From: CAYMRB01 sp964392615
Lineage (GTDB): Bacteria > Planctomycetota > UBA8108
Assembly: GCA_964392615.1 (NCBI GenBank)
Contig: CAYMRB010000048.1
Coordinates: 1-34,195 of the forward strand
Length of the DNA stretch: 34,195 nucleotides
Direction of reading: 5' to 3'
The stretch's first letter is position 1. The number at the start of each line of letters is the position of its first letter. Position numbers and translations under genes: made by a program. Under the pieces are notes generated by a model. The model was not told the DNA's origin, ran no database searches, and saw only the letters and a list, made by a program, of their open reading frames with translations. This document shows positions 1 through 7,361 of this stretch, one piece after another.

Positions 1-255
1 GGCGTCGATGGCGACCACGACACCGGCTCCGTCCACGCAGTACGCCTTGCCGCCGCTCACGACCGGCGACGCATAGATGCCGTCCGTCATCGGAATGGCG
101 GCGATCAAGCCGAGAGGAAGCCGCAGCACGACGTCCGGCGCGTTGCCCGATCGGGACGCGTTTCCTTGCAGCTGCGGCCAGTCGTCGGCGGTGGCGAAGT
201 GAGCCACGAACAGCGACATCCAAGCCAACGTCGAGATGCGAACCGCTCGTCTCAT
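1..255 (-). CDS. PQQ-like beta-propeller protein, N-terminal fragment
   Basis: Partial gene: 85 codons are visible, beginning at an ATG at 255 and running off the left edge without a stop. The product starts with a basic, hydrophobic signal peptide (about residues 1-23, MRRAVRISTLAWMSLFVAHF then ATA), so it is exported. It is followed by DWPQLQGNASRSG, the typical opening of planctomycete PQQ/WD40-like propeller proteins related to the BamB fold, and then by GIYASPVVSGGKAYCVDGAG, which looks like a propeller blade strand pair. Known members are periplasmic or secreted eight-bladed propellers, often of unknown function or quinoprotein-like. The gene diverges from the sulfatase-sialidase gene at 378, with 122 bases between the starts. 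The fold assignment is fairly safe; the biochemical role cannot be judged from this fragment. Confidence 0.75.
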   Translation of the reverse strand, partial: MRRAVRISTLAWMSLFVAHFATADDWPQLQGNASRSGNAPDVVLRLPLGLIAAIPMTDGIYASPVVSGGKAYCVDGAGVVVAIDA

Positions 256-377
256 GATTTCGTCCTGGGTCAGATTCCGCCATTCTCGCGCCCAGGGCCT
301 TGCGCGGGCAAGCGAGAGCGGAAAAGCTGTCCGAAGTAGAACTACTCAGATCTGACTCGTTTTCGAGGGGATATTCC
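256..377. promoter_or_regulatory. divergent intergenic region with two adjacent dyads
   Basis: This 122-base gap lies between two divergent starts and must hold both promoters. Two dyads abut each other: GTAGAACTAC at 336-345 and the perfect palindrome TCAGATCTGA at 346-355, ending 22 bases before the ATG at 378. A Shine-Dalgarno-like GAGGGG at 365-370 lies 7 bases before that ATG. No convincing -35/-10 pair was recognised. An operator role for the dyads is inference only. Confidence 0.35.
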
Positions 378-2951
378 ATGAAGCGTCCCGGCCACCGGCT
401 GTCCTGCTGGCTGCTTTTCCTCGTCCTCGCCACGTCGCTGTTCACCCCGTTCGGCTCGATCGTCGCGGAGGAACGACCGAACATCGTGTGGATCTTCGTG
501 GAGGACATGAACGGCTGGATGGGCTGCTACGGCGACGATACGGTGCCGACGCCGAATATCGACCGACTCGCAACGCGGGGCGTGCGATTCGATCGCGCCT
601 ACATGCCCGCCGGAGTCTGTTCAGCAACGCGCAGTGCCATCGCCCTCGGAGCGATGCAGACCAGCCTCGGCGTGCACAACCACCGCAGCTCTCGCGGCAG
701 GGCGCCCGGAGAGGTGATCCACCTTCCGAAGGGAGTGAAGACCGCCTACGAGGTCTTCCGCGACAACGGGTACTACGTCTACAACGGCGGCGGCAAGAAC
801 GACTTCAACTTCGTGTGGGACATCGACGATCTCTACGACTTCGACGGCCGGCGCATCGGTTTCGGCGGGCCGCACTGGCAGAAGAGGAAGGAGGGGCAGC
901 CGTTCTTCGCCCAGATCCAGCTGCGCGGCGGCAAGAACTCCGGCAAGTTCCGAGGCAGCAAGATCGCGGGGAGGAACGACACGGATACGGACCCGGCGAA
1001 AGTCGACGTGCCTCCGTACTACCCGGATCACCCGATCATTCGTCGCGAGATCGCTCACCACTACGACTGCATCCGCCAGACCGATGACGAGGTCGGTCAG
1101 ATCGTCGCCGCGCTGCAGGCCGATCGCCTCCTCGAGAGCTCCATCGTCTTCTTCTGGACCGATCACGGCATGCGGCTGCCCCGTCACAAGCAGTGGCTCT
1201 ACGAAGGCGGCATCCGCGTGCCGCTCGTCGTCGCTGGGCCGAGCATCGCGAAGGGCTCCGTGCGCAGCGATCTCGTCAGCGGGATCGACATCACGACGAC
1301 GTCGCTGGCGCTCGCCGGAATCGAGCCGCTGCGCCACATGGAGGGACGGAATGTCTTCGCGAGCGACTACGAGCCGCGTCAGTTCGTCGTGTCGGCGCGC
1401 GATCGATGCGACTACACGATCGAACGTGTTCGCGCGGTGACGACGAAGCGCTTCAAGTACCTGCGCAACTTCCTGACCGACCGGCCGTTCATGCAACCGC
1501 AGTACCGAGACGGTCGCGACTACATCGAGATCGGCCGCCGGCTTCACCTCGAGGGAAAGCTCGACGCGGTGCAGGACTTCATGTGGTCGGAGACCCGCGT
1601 GCCCGAAGAGCTCTACGATCTCGAGAAGGACCCGCACGAGATTCGCAATCTCGCCGCCGATCCGAAGTTCGCCGACGAGCTCGAGCAGCATCGGGAGATG
1701 CTGCAGTCCTGGATCCGTACGACCGGCGACAAGGGACAAGCTCCCGAATCGCCCGAGTCGCTTCGCGGCGTCTTGAAGCGCTGGTCGAAGCAGGCGGTGA
1801 ATCCGGAGTACGACGCGGTCGGATCACAGGTGGACGCGGACGACGTGTGGACGACGGCCGCAGGCAAGCCGGCGGAAGCCGCGATCGCTCTCCTGCGGGG
1901 CGAGCCGCAGCTCGAGATGCAGCAGGTATTCCGCGGCGAGCGCTTTCCGAACATCGTCGTCGCCGTCGACGGGACCGTCATCGCGACCTGGGGCAGCTCG
2001 AGCGTGCGTGCCCGGCGCAGCACCGACGGCGGCAAGACCTGGGGCGACGAGATCGTCATCGCGAAGCCCGGCTTCCAGGCCGGCGGCCTGACCGTCGACG
2101 AGACGACGGGCGATATCATCGCATTCGCGGAAGCGCATCATCCTCCGGCGCCGCTGTTGGTCTTCCGCAGCTCCGATCAGGGCAAGACGTGGAAGAAGCA
2201 GGACACGGCGATCGGCAAGGACAGCCGAGGCAACGTCCCGTCGCTGCACATGAACGAGCACGGCATCACGCTGCGTCACGGCAAGCACAAGGGGCGTCTG
2301 CTGCGGCCGTCGCGCAGCTATGCGGGCAAGAACGATCGCTCGCTGTGGCCGAAGCACTACACGAACGCGATCTACAGCGACGACGGTGGCAAGACCTGGA
2401 AGGCGAGCGAGCCGTTTCCGGCATTCGGAACCGGCGAGGCGACGGTCGCGGAACTATGCGACGGAACGATCTACTACAACTCGCGCCGGCACTGGGCCGA
2501 GGAGGGCGCCGACCCGCGGCGACGCTGGATCGCCTGGAGCCGGGACGGCGGCGTGACCTGGAAGGACCTGTCGATCTGCAAAGCCCTGCCCGACGGTCCG
2601 CAGGACACGAACTACGGCTTGATGGGCGGACTGGCGCGTCTCCCGGTGCGCGGCCGCGACGTGTTCGTTTTCAGCAACTGCATCAGTCCCCGAGGCCGCA
2701 ATCACGGTACGGTCTGGGCGAGCTTCGACGGCGGCAAGACCTGGCCCGTGAAGCGCCTGGTCTTCGCGGGCGGCTTCGCGTACTCCTCGACCGCGGCGGG
2801 GCGACCGCAGACGCCGAGCGAAGGTTGGATCTACGTCCAGTTCGAAGGCGGTCCGAAGGGCGGCTCGACGGTCGCGCGCTTCAATCTGAGCTGGTTGCTG
2901 GCCGGTGACAAGACGGGCGATGGCGCGCTGCCCGATTGGCTCGCGCAGTGA
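378..2951 (+). CDS. secreted sulfatase fused to a sialidase-like BNR propeller
   Basis: 857 residues from the ATG at 378, chosen over an in-frame TTG at 300 because GAGGGG sits 7 bases upstream and a signal peptide (about 1-30) follows directly. Residues 33-450 form an S1-type sulfatase: ERPNIVWIFVEDMNGW metal-ligand region, GVCSATRSA with the formylglycine cysteine at C81 (C-x-A-x-R variant of C-x-P-x-R), FFWTDHG with D262/H263, and the usual ELYDLEKDPHE near the end. Residues 505-845 form a sialidase/BNR-like propeller with five Asp-boxes: 548-555, 598-605, 667-674, 721-728 and 782-789. ERFPN at 521 resembles the F/Y-R-I-P arginine motif, and LLRPSRSY (641-648) and E692 with NSR (701-703) lie where such enzymes keep active-site residues. 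Known sulfatases need a formylglycine-generating enzyme. The fusion predicts removal of sulfate and of a terminal sugar from one glycan; true sialidase specificity is inference. Confidence 0.85.
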   Translation: MKRPGHRLSCWLLFLVLATSLFTPFGSIVAEERPNIVWIFVEDMNGWMGCYGDDTVPTPNIDRLATRGVRFDRAYMPAGVCSATRSAIALGAMQTSLGVHNHRSSRGRAPGEVIHLPKGVKTAYEVFRDNGYYVYNGGGKNDFNFVWDIDDLYDFDGRRIGFGGPHWQKRKEGQPFFAQIQLRGGKNSGKFRGSKIAGRNDTDTDPAKVDVPPYYPDHPIIRREIAHHYDCIRQTDDEVGQIVAALQADRLLESSIVFFWTDHGMRLPRHKQWLYEGGIRVPLVVAGPSIAKGSVRSDLVSGIDITTTSLALAGIEPLRHMEGRNVFASDYEPRQFVVSARDRCDYTIERVRAVTTKRFKYLRNFLTDRPFMQPQYRDGRDYIEIGRRLHLEGKLDAVQDFMWSETRVPEELYDLEKDPHEIRNLAADPKFADELEQHREMLQSWIRTTGDKGQAPESPESLRGVLKRWSKQAVNPEYDAVGSQVDADDVWTTAAGKPAEAAIALLRGEPQLEMQQVFRGERFPNIVVAVDGTVIATWGSSSVRARRSTDGGKTWGDEIVIAKPGFQAGGLTVDETTGDIIAFAEAHHPPAPLLVFRSSDQGKTWKKQDTAIGKDSRGNVPSLHMNEHGITLRHGKHKGRLLRPSRSYAGKNDRSLWPKHYTNAIYSDDGGKTWKASEPFPAFGTGEATVAELCDGTIYYNSRRHWAEEGADPRRRWIAWSRDGGVTWKDLSICKALPDGPQDTNYGLMGGLARLPVRGRDVFVFSNCISPRGRNHGTVWASFDGGKTWPVKRLVFAGGFAYSSTAAGRPQTPSEGWIYVQFEGGPKGGSTVARFNLSWLLAGDKTGDGALPDWLAQ

Positions 2952-2969
2952 TCACCTGCTGAGAAGACC

Positions 2970-3213
2970 ATGCAACGCGTCGCACGGCTTCTCTGCTGTC
3001 TCGTTTCGTGCCCGTTGTTCGCGGTGCCGCTGGCCGCGTACGTACACGCAGCCACCCGTGGGTGCGCCTGCTTACGCGGGCAAGACGATCGGCGAGTCGA
3101 ATCAGTACGAACCGGCCCCGCCGCCGCCGCTCGACGGGCGAAGCCTCGTGCCGGTATTGAAGGATCCGTCGCGCAGCGTGCGCGGGCGGTGGCGCAGGGC
3201 GTGGGCTTGCTAG
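2970..3213 (+). pseudogene. decayed sulfatase gene (signal peptide plus C-terminal fragment)
   Basis: An ATG at 2970 opens a good signal peptide (MQRVARLLCCLVSCPLFAVP, then LAAYVHA), but that frame degenerates into an arginine/alanine-rich tail. In another frame, ending at TAG 3211-3213, the DNA encodes PPPPLDGRSLVPVLKDPSRS. This strongly resembles the late sulfatase segment seen intact in the neighbour at 22657-25341 (EQPLDGVSLVPLWRG). The whole catalytic core, several hundred codons, is absent and a frameshift joins the two ends. I read this as a sulfatase gene reduced by internal deletion, 18 bases after the sulfatase-sialidase gene; an alternative is a short unrelated reading frame. The rest of the 2952-3289 gap shows only the ribosome site of the next gene (GGAGGAGA at 3276-3283). 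Confidence 0.55.
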
Positions 3214-3289
3214 CTCGTGGACTCGGCCGCCTCCGCCGCGCTATCGTGAACGCAGTGAACGCGTTGATCGTGTGCGGAGGAGATGGACC

Positions 3290-4795
3290 ATGAAGCACAC
3301 AACGAGTCGCCGCCGATTCCTCGCTGGCTCGATCGCCGCCGCGACGATCGTTGATCGCCACGTGCTCGGGGCGCCCTTCGTGCCCCCGAGCGACAAGACG
3401 ACCTTTGCCTACATCGGCCTCGGTACGCAGGGCCTTCGAGAGATCGGCGGGTTGCTCGCCGACACGCGGATTCGGGTCGTGGCTGTCTGCGATCCCAACC
3501 GCGATAGCAACGACTACGTCGATTGGGGCAAGCACGGCATCCGCAACCTCGTGCGCCGCACGCTGGGGCAACCCGGCTGGCGAGAGGGCGTCGACGGCAT
3601 ACCCGGCGGTCGCGAGGTCGGGCGACAGATGGTCGACGCGTACTACGCGCAGCAGAAGCGTGCCGGACGCTCCGGCGGGTGCGCGTCGTACGCCGACTTC
3701 CGGGAGCTCCTCGACAAGGAGAGGGACGTCGACGCCGTCAAGGTCATGACTCCCGACCACCTCCACGCGACCATCTCGATCGCCGCGATGCGCAAGGGGA
3801 AGCACGTCATCGCGCACAAGCCCCTGGCGAACCGACTGCACGAGGGGCGCGTCGTGCTCGAGACCGCGCGCACGACCGGCATGCGTTCGTACTTCTGTCC
3901 GTATAGCCACGGCGATTCGATCCGGCGCATCAAGAGCTGGATCGACAACGGCGCGATCGGCCGACTGCGCGAGATCCACAATTGGTCGAACCGTCCCGTG
4001 TGGCCGCAGTGGCCGAGTCTTCCGACCGACAAGCCGCCCGTGCCCGCAGGACTCGATTGGGACCTCTGGCTCGGTCCGTCGTTGCCGCGGCCGTATCACC
4101 CGAACTACACGCACGCCGTCTTCCGCGGCTGGTACGAATTCGGCGGTGGTGCGCTCGCCGACATGGGGCACTACAGCCTGTGGCCGGTGTTCACGATGTT
4201 CGACCTCGGGGCGCCGACGAGCGTCGAGGCGGGGTCGAGCCACACGTGCACGATCGTCGATCAGGTCAGTCGGCCGCTGCGAAACGACGTCTCGTTCCCG
4301 GCCGCGAACACGGTGCGGTTCGAGTTTCCGCAGCGGGAAAGCCGACCGCCGGTCGAGCTGTTCTGGTACGACGGCGGCATGAAGCCGCGCGTGCCGGACG
4401 AGCTCGAGCCACGCGGCCAGGGGCTCGCGCGCGAGGGGATGATGTTCGTCGGGGACAGCGGCAAGATCATCGCCGGCTTCCGCGGCGAGAACGCTCGCAT
4501 CATTCCGGAGCGGAAGATGCGCGAGTACCGCGATGCGCATCCGACGGATCCGGCCGCCGACACGAGCGGTCGTCGTCACGGCAACGACGCCTGGCTCGGG
4601 GCGTTTCGAGGCGGCGAGCCGTCGCCTGGCGACTTCCTGAATGCGGGGCCGCTCACCGAGGCGGTCAACCTCGCCGCGGTCGCGATCCGGGCCGGCGGGA
4701 GGATCGAGTACGACGGCGAGACGATGCGAGTCACCAACCGTCCGGATGTGAACCGGTATCTTGTTCGCGAGTATCGGGACGGGTGGAAGATCTGA
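3290..4795 (+). CDS. Gfo/Idh/MocA family oxidoreductase, Tat-exported
   Basis: 501 residues from the ATG at 3290; GGAGGAGA lies 6 bases upstream, and the leader TSRRRFLAGSIAAA fits a Tat signal, so the protein is probably exported folded with its cofactor. The Rossmann dinucleotide motif IGLGTQG follows at about residues 43-50, and ADMGHYSLWP marks the C-terminal substrate domain. Family members oxidise or reduce sugars, or hydrolyse glycosidic bonds, using bound NAD(P). The conserved E-K-P of the family is here A-H-K-P (H176-K177-P178): the lysine is kept and the glutamate is replaced. The gene begins a run with the aldo/keto reductase (40-base gap) and the acetylesterase, so a role in processing sugars released by the upstream sulfatase-sialidase is plausible. 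The substrate is unknown. Confidence 0.88.
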   Translation: MKHTTSRRRFLAGSIAAATIVDRHVLGAPFVPPSDKTTFAYIGLGTQGLREIGGLLADTRIRVVAVCDPNRDSNDYVDWGKHGIRNLVRRTLGQPGWREGVDGIPGGREVGRQMVDAYYAQQKRAGRSGGCASYADFRELLDKERDVDAVKVMTPDHLHATISIAAMRKGKHVIAHKPLANRLHEGRVVLETARTTGMRSYFCPYSHGDSIRRIKSWIDNGAIGRLREIHNWSNRPVWPQWPSLPTDKPPVPAGLDWDLWLGPSLPRPYHPNYTHAVFRGWYEFGGGALADMGHYSLWPVFTMFDLGAPTSVEAGSSHTCTIVDQVSRPLRNDVSFPAANTVRFEFPQRESRPPVELFWYDGGMKPRVPDELEPRGQGLAREGMMFVGDSGKIIAGFRGENARIIPERKMREYRDAHPTDPAADTSGRRHGNDAWLGAFRGGEPSPGDFLNAGPLTEAVNLAAVAIRAGGRIEYDGETMRVTNRPDVNRYLVREYRDGWKI

Positions 4796-4835
4796 GCGAG
4801 TGAGAGGCACTCCAAGCAGGCACGAGGTGCGAGAC

Positions 4836-5801
4836 ATGAAGCGTCGCGATTTCCTCAAGAGCACTGGCGCCGCGGTCGGTCTACTCGGCTGCTTCCCGGC
4901 AAACCTGTCGTCGATCGAGCGGGACACCGCCAAGGGCGACGGCCGCCTCGAGCGCCGCGCGTACGGCAAGACGGGCGAGAAGCTGTCGATCGTCGGCTTC
5001 AGCGGCTTCGCCCTGAACAAGCAGACTCCCGCGACCGCCGCCGACCTCGTCGCCAAGGCGATCGAGCGCGGCGTCAACTACTTCGACGTCGCGCCGGAGT
5101 ATGGCACGTCCGAGAAGCTACTCGGTCCACCGCTCAAGCCGCATCGCGATAAGGTCTTCCTCGCTTGCAAGACGGCGAAGCGGGCGAAGGCGATGGCCGC
5201 CGCCGAGCTCGACCGCTCGCTGAAGACCTTGCATACGGATCGCTTCGACCTCTATCAGCTGCACCACGTGACGCGGCTCGAGGAGGTCGAGACGATCTTC
5301 GGCCCCGGCGGTGTGATGGAGGCGATCCTAGCCGCCAAGAAAGCCGGCAAGATTCGCTACGTCGGATTCTCAGCCCACTCCGTCGAAGCCGCGATGGCGC
5401 TCATGGACCGCTTCGACTTCGACGGCATCCTGTTTCCTGTCAACTACGGGACATGGCACGCCGGCAACTTCGGCCCGCAGGTCCTCGAGCGCGCGCACAA
5501 GAAGAAGATGGGCATCGCCGGCATCAAGGCGATGGCCAAGCGGCCGTGGCCGAAGGGGGCGAAGCGGACGTGGCCCGGCTGCTGGTACGAGCCGTTCTCC
5601 AAGCCGGAGGACGCGTTGATGGGGCTTCGCTTCACGCTGTCGCATCCGGTGACGACCGCGTTTCCACCGGCGAATCCGGACCTCCTGCGGCTCGGTTGGG
5701 ACGTCGGCCTGAAGTTCCGGCCGCTCGAGGCGGCCGAGGCCGAGACGATGAAGAAGCGGGCGCAGGAGAGCAAACCCCTGTTCAAGTTCCCGCGGTTCTG
5801 A
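4836..5801 (+). CDS. aldo/keto reductase with Tat or lipoprotein leader
   Basis: 321 residues. The ATG at 4836 is preferred because it starts MKRRDFLKSTGAAVGLLGCF, a Tat-type leader whose LLGC could also be a lipobox (C19). GAGGTG at 4824-4829 is a plausible ribosome site. The catalytic tetrad of the aldo/keto reductase superfamily is present: D84 and Y89 (FDVAPEYG), K112 (FLACKTAKR) and H143 (LYQLHHV). The KIRYVGFSAHS segment is also typical. Such enzymes reduce aldehydes or ketones, or oxidise sugars, with NADP(H) in a TIM barrel. A secreted or membrane-tethered copy is common in planctomycetes and unlike the cytosolic enzymes of most bacteria. It lies 40 bases after the Gfo/Idh/MocA gene and 16 bases before the esterase gene, so the three are probably co-transcribed. 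Confidence 0.88.
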   Translation: MKRRDFLKSTGAAVGLLGCFPANLSSIERDTAKGDGRLERRAYGKTGEKLSIVGFSGFALNKQTPATAADLVAKAIERGVNYFDVAPEYGTSEKLLGPPLKPHRDKVFLACKTAKRAKAMAAAELDRSLKTLHTDRFDLYQLHHVTRLEEVETIFGPGGVMEAILAAKKAGKIRYVGFSAHSVEAAMALMDRFDFDGILFPVNYGTWHAGNFGPQVLERAHKKKMGIAGIKAMAKRPWPKGAKRTWPGCWYEPFSKPEDALMGLRFTLSHPVTTAFPPANPDLLRLGWDVGLKFRPLEAAEAETMKKRAQESKPLFKFPRF

Positions 5802-5817
5802 AACCAGGAAGAAAGAC

Positions 5818-6906
5818 ATGTCGACTCGAGCGCTGATCACTTTCGTTCTCATCACTCTCGTCGCTCTCGCTTCGCCTGTCAGAGCGAAGGAGAAGCCGGT
5901 GCAGGTCTACATCCTGGCCGGACAATCGAACATGGACGGGTACGGCGGGCTGGAGGCGCTGGACCACCAGCGCGCGGACGGCGATCCGGACCGGAAGGCC
6001 GTGTTCAAGCACCTGAAGAAGGACGGCGAGTGGGTCGTCCGCGACGACGTGTGGATCGTCTACGGCGACCGCAAGGGGCCGCTGACCGCCGGCTATGGCG
6101 TCGGCAAGGGCTTCATGGGCGTCGAGTGGCCGTTCGGGATGCTCGTCGGAGACGCTCACGACGCGAAGGTCCTGCTGATCAAGACCTCGTGGGGCGGCGC
6201 GAGCATCAAGCGGAAGTTTCGGCCGCCGAGCTCCGGCGACGCCACCGCGGCGATCGACGCCGAGTACGAAGGGCGACTGAAGAGATACGAGAAGGACAAG
6301 GAGAAGAACCCGAACGCGAAGAAGCCGGAGCGCAAGGAGGTCGCGGAAATCTACGGATCGAACTACCGCAAGATGGTTCGGGTCGTGCGTGACACGCTCG
6401 GCGATCTGAAGGCCGTGATTCCGGAGTACGACGGGGAGGGCTACGAGATCGCAGGGCTCGTCTGGTTTCAGGGCTTCAACGATCAGTTCGCCGAGGCGTA
6501 CAAGGAGTACGAGGTCAACCTCGCGAACCTGATTCGCGACGTCCGCAAGGAGTTCGACGCACCGCGTCTACCGGTCGTCATCGGGCAGATGGGGCACGGT
6601 GGAACGGACGCGGAGCGCGAGAAGAGGGAGCTGAAGCCGATCGGCGAGGGGACGCGAGCGATCAAGGCGGCGCAAGCAGCCGTCGCCCGCATGGACGAGT
6701 TCAAGGGGACCGTCGTGACCGTGCCGACCGACGTCTACTGGGACTGGAAGGCGCAGGCGGTCTTCGATAAGGGCTGGAGGGAGCACCTCGACGAGTGGAG
6801 GAAGATCGGCGCGCACTTCCCGTTCCACTATCTAGGCAGCCCGTACTTCTTCTTGAAGGCGGGCGACGGCTTCGGCCGCGCGATGATCGACCTGCACAAG
6901 AGATAA
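5818..6906 (+). CDS. SASA-type carbohydrate acetylesterase (sialate O-acetylesterase-like)
   Basis: 362 residues from the ATG at 5818, with AGGAAGA 5 bases upstream of the GACATG start context. A signal peptide spans about residues 1-23. VYILAGQSNMDGYGG holds the nucleophile serine S37 in the G-Q-S-N motif of the SASA/CE6 SGNH-like esterases. IKTSWGGASI, VWFQGFND and the late histidine region AHFPFHYLGSPYFF (H333, H337) supply the other conserved blocks. Known relatives remove O-acetyl groups from sialic acid or from xylan, so the substrate is not fixed by sequence. A lysine/glutamate-rich insertion (about residues 150-185) is unusual and may be a surface helix. It is the last gene of the 3290-6906 run; position near a sialidase-like fusion makes acetylated sialoglycans one candidate substrate. 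Confidence 0.82.
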   Translation: MSTRALITFVLITLVALASPVRAKEKPVQVYILAGQSNMDGYGGLEALDHQRADGDPDRKAVFKHLKKDGEWVVRDDVWIVYGDRKGPLTAGYGVGKGFMGVEWPFGMLVGDAHDAKVLLIKTSWGGASIKRKFRPPSSGDATAAIDAEYEGRLKRYEKDKEKNPNAKKPERKEVAEIYGSNYRKMVRVVRDTLGDLKAVIPEYDGEGYEIAGLVWFQGFNDQFAEAYKEYEVNLANLIRDVRKEFDAPRLPVVIGQMGHGGTDAEREKRELKPIGEGTRAIKAAQAAVARMDEFKGTVVTVPTDVYWDWKAQAVFDKGWREHLDEWRKIGAHFPFHYLGSPYFFLKAGDGFGRAMIDLHKR

Positions 6907-7019
6907 CGTCTGCGCAAAAGCGTAACGGAATTACGCGTCTTCGTATTGCGGAAGACTCTGGTCTTCGTATCCTTGCAGTTGGAGTCGACGGTTGTGCGTC
7001 TCAACACGGAAGGATTCGA
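6907..7019. repeat. intergenic region with short inverted and direct repeats
   Basis: The gap after the esterase gene holds an inverted repeat GCGTAA (6920-6925) / TTACGC (6931-6936) and a 10-base direct repeat GTCTTCGTAT at 6937-6946 and 6961-6970, set 24 bases apart. The first could be a weak hairpin at the end of the preceding operon. The second could be paired regulator sites for the gene downstream. No T-rich tract or clear promoter was recognised. Confidence 0.35.
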
Positions 7020-7361
7020 ATGGGTCGGGTGTCTCGAACAGGTAGTCGGTTCGCGCCGACAGTCATGGCTGTTCTGTTGACAGGTGCCACGCTCGGCGCT
7101 GCTTCGACAGCAGGGGCACAGGAGCTGGTCATCACGTTCCCCGACACGACCTTCGAGGGGTTCGAGATCGAGGTCTATGGCGAGAAGGGTGGTGTCGGTG
7201 TCGGACCGTTCCTGCGCGGCGACTGCAACGCCGACGGGTCGCGTGGCCGGTCCGTGCCCGTGAGATTCAACGATCGAATTTGGTGTGTGAGTGTTTCGGA
7301 GACCGTCACGACGTGGTGGCCGTCTCCAGAGTCAGGAGGACAAGGAGGAAAGCGGTCATGA
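7020..7361 (+). pseudogene. truncated signal-peptide plus dockerin-like stub
   Basis: An ATG at 7020 opens 113 codons. The product starts with a clear signal peptide (about residues 1-34, ending STAGAQ), followed by only about 30 mature residues (ELVITFPDTTFEGFEIEVYG), then GPFLRGDCNADG. That last piece is the first EF-hand of the dockerin-like tail carried by the large genes of this window. Just after the first calcium loop the similarity stops and unrelated sequence follows to a TGA at 7359-7361. So a secreted protein has lost the body between its ends and most of its tail. The stop overlaps the next start as ATGA, which could couple translation or be chance. It may still be expressed as a small secreted peptide, but gene decay is the simplest reading. 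Confidence 0.55.

Noticed and set aside
2831..5077. Very long open frame on the minus strand over the oxidoreductase genes
   Set aside because: Composition is Arg/Val/Asp-rich without recognisable motifs and it lies antisense to clearly conserved genes; in high-GC DNA such mirror frames are expected.
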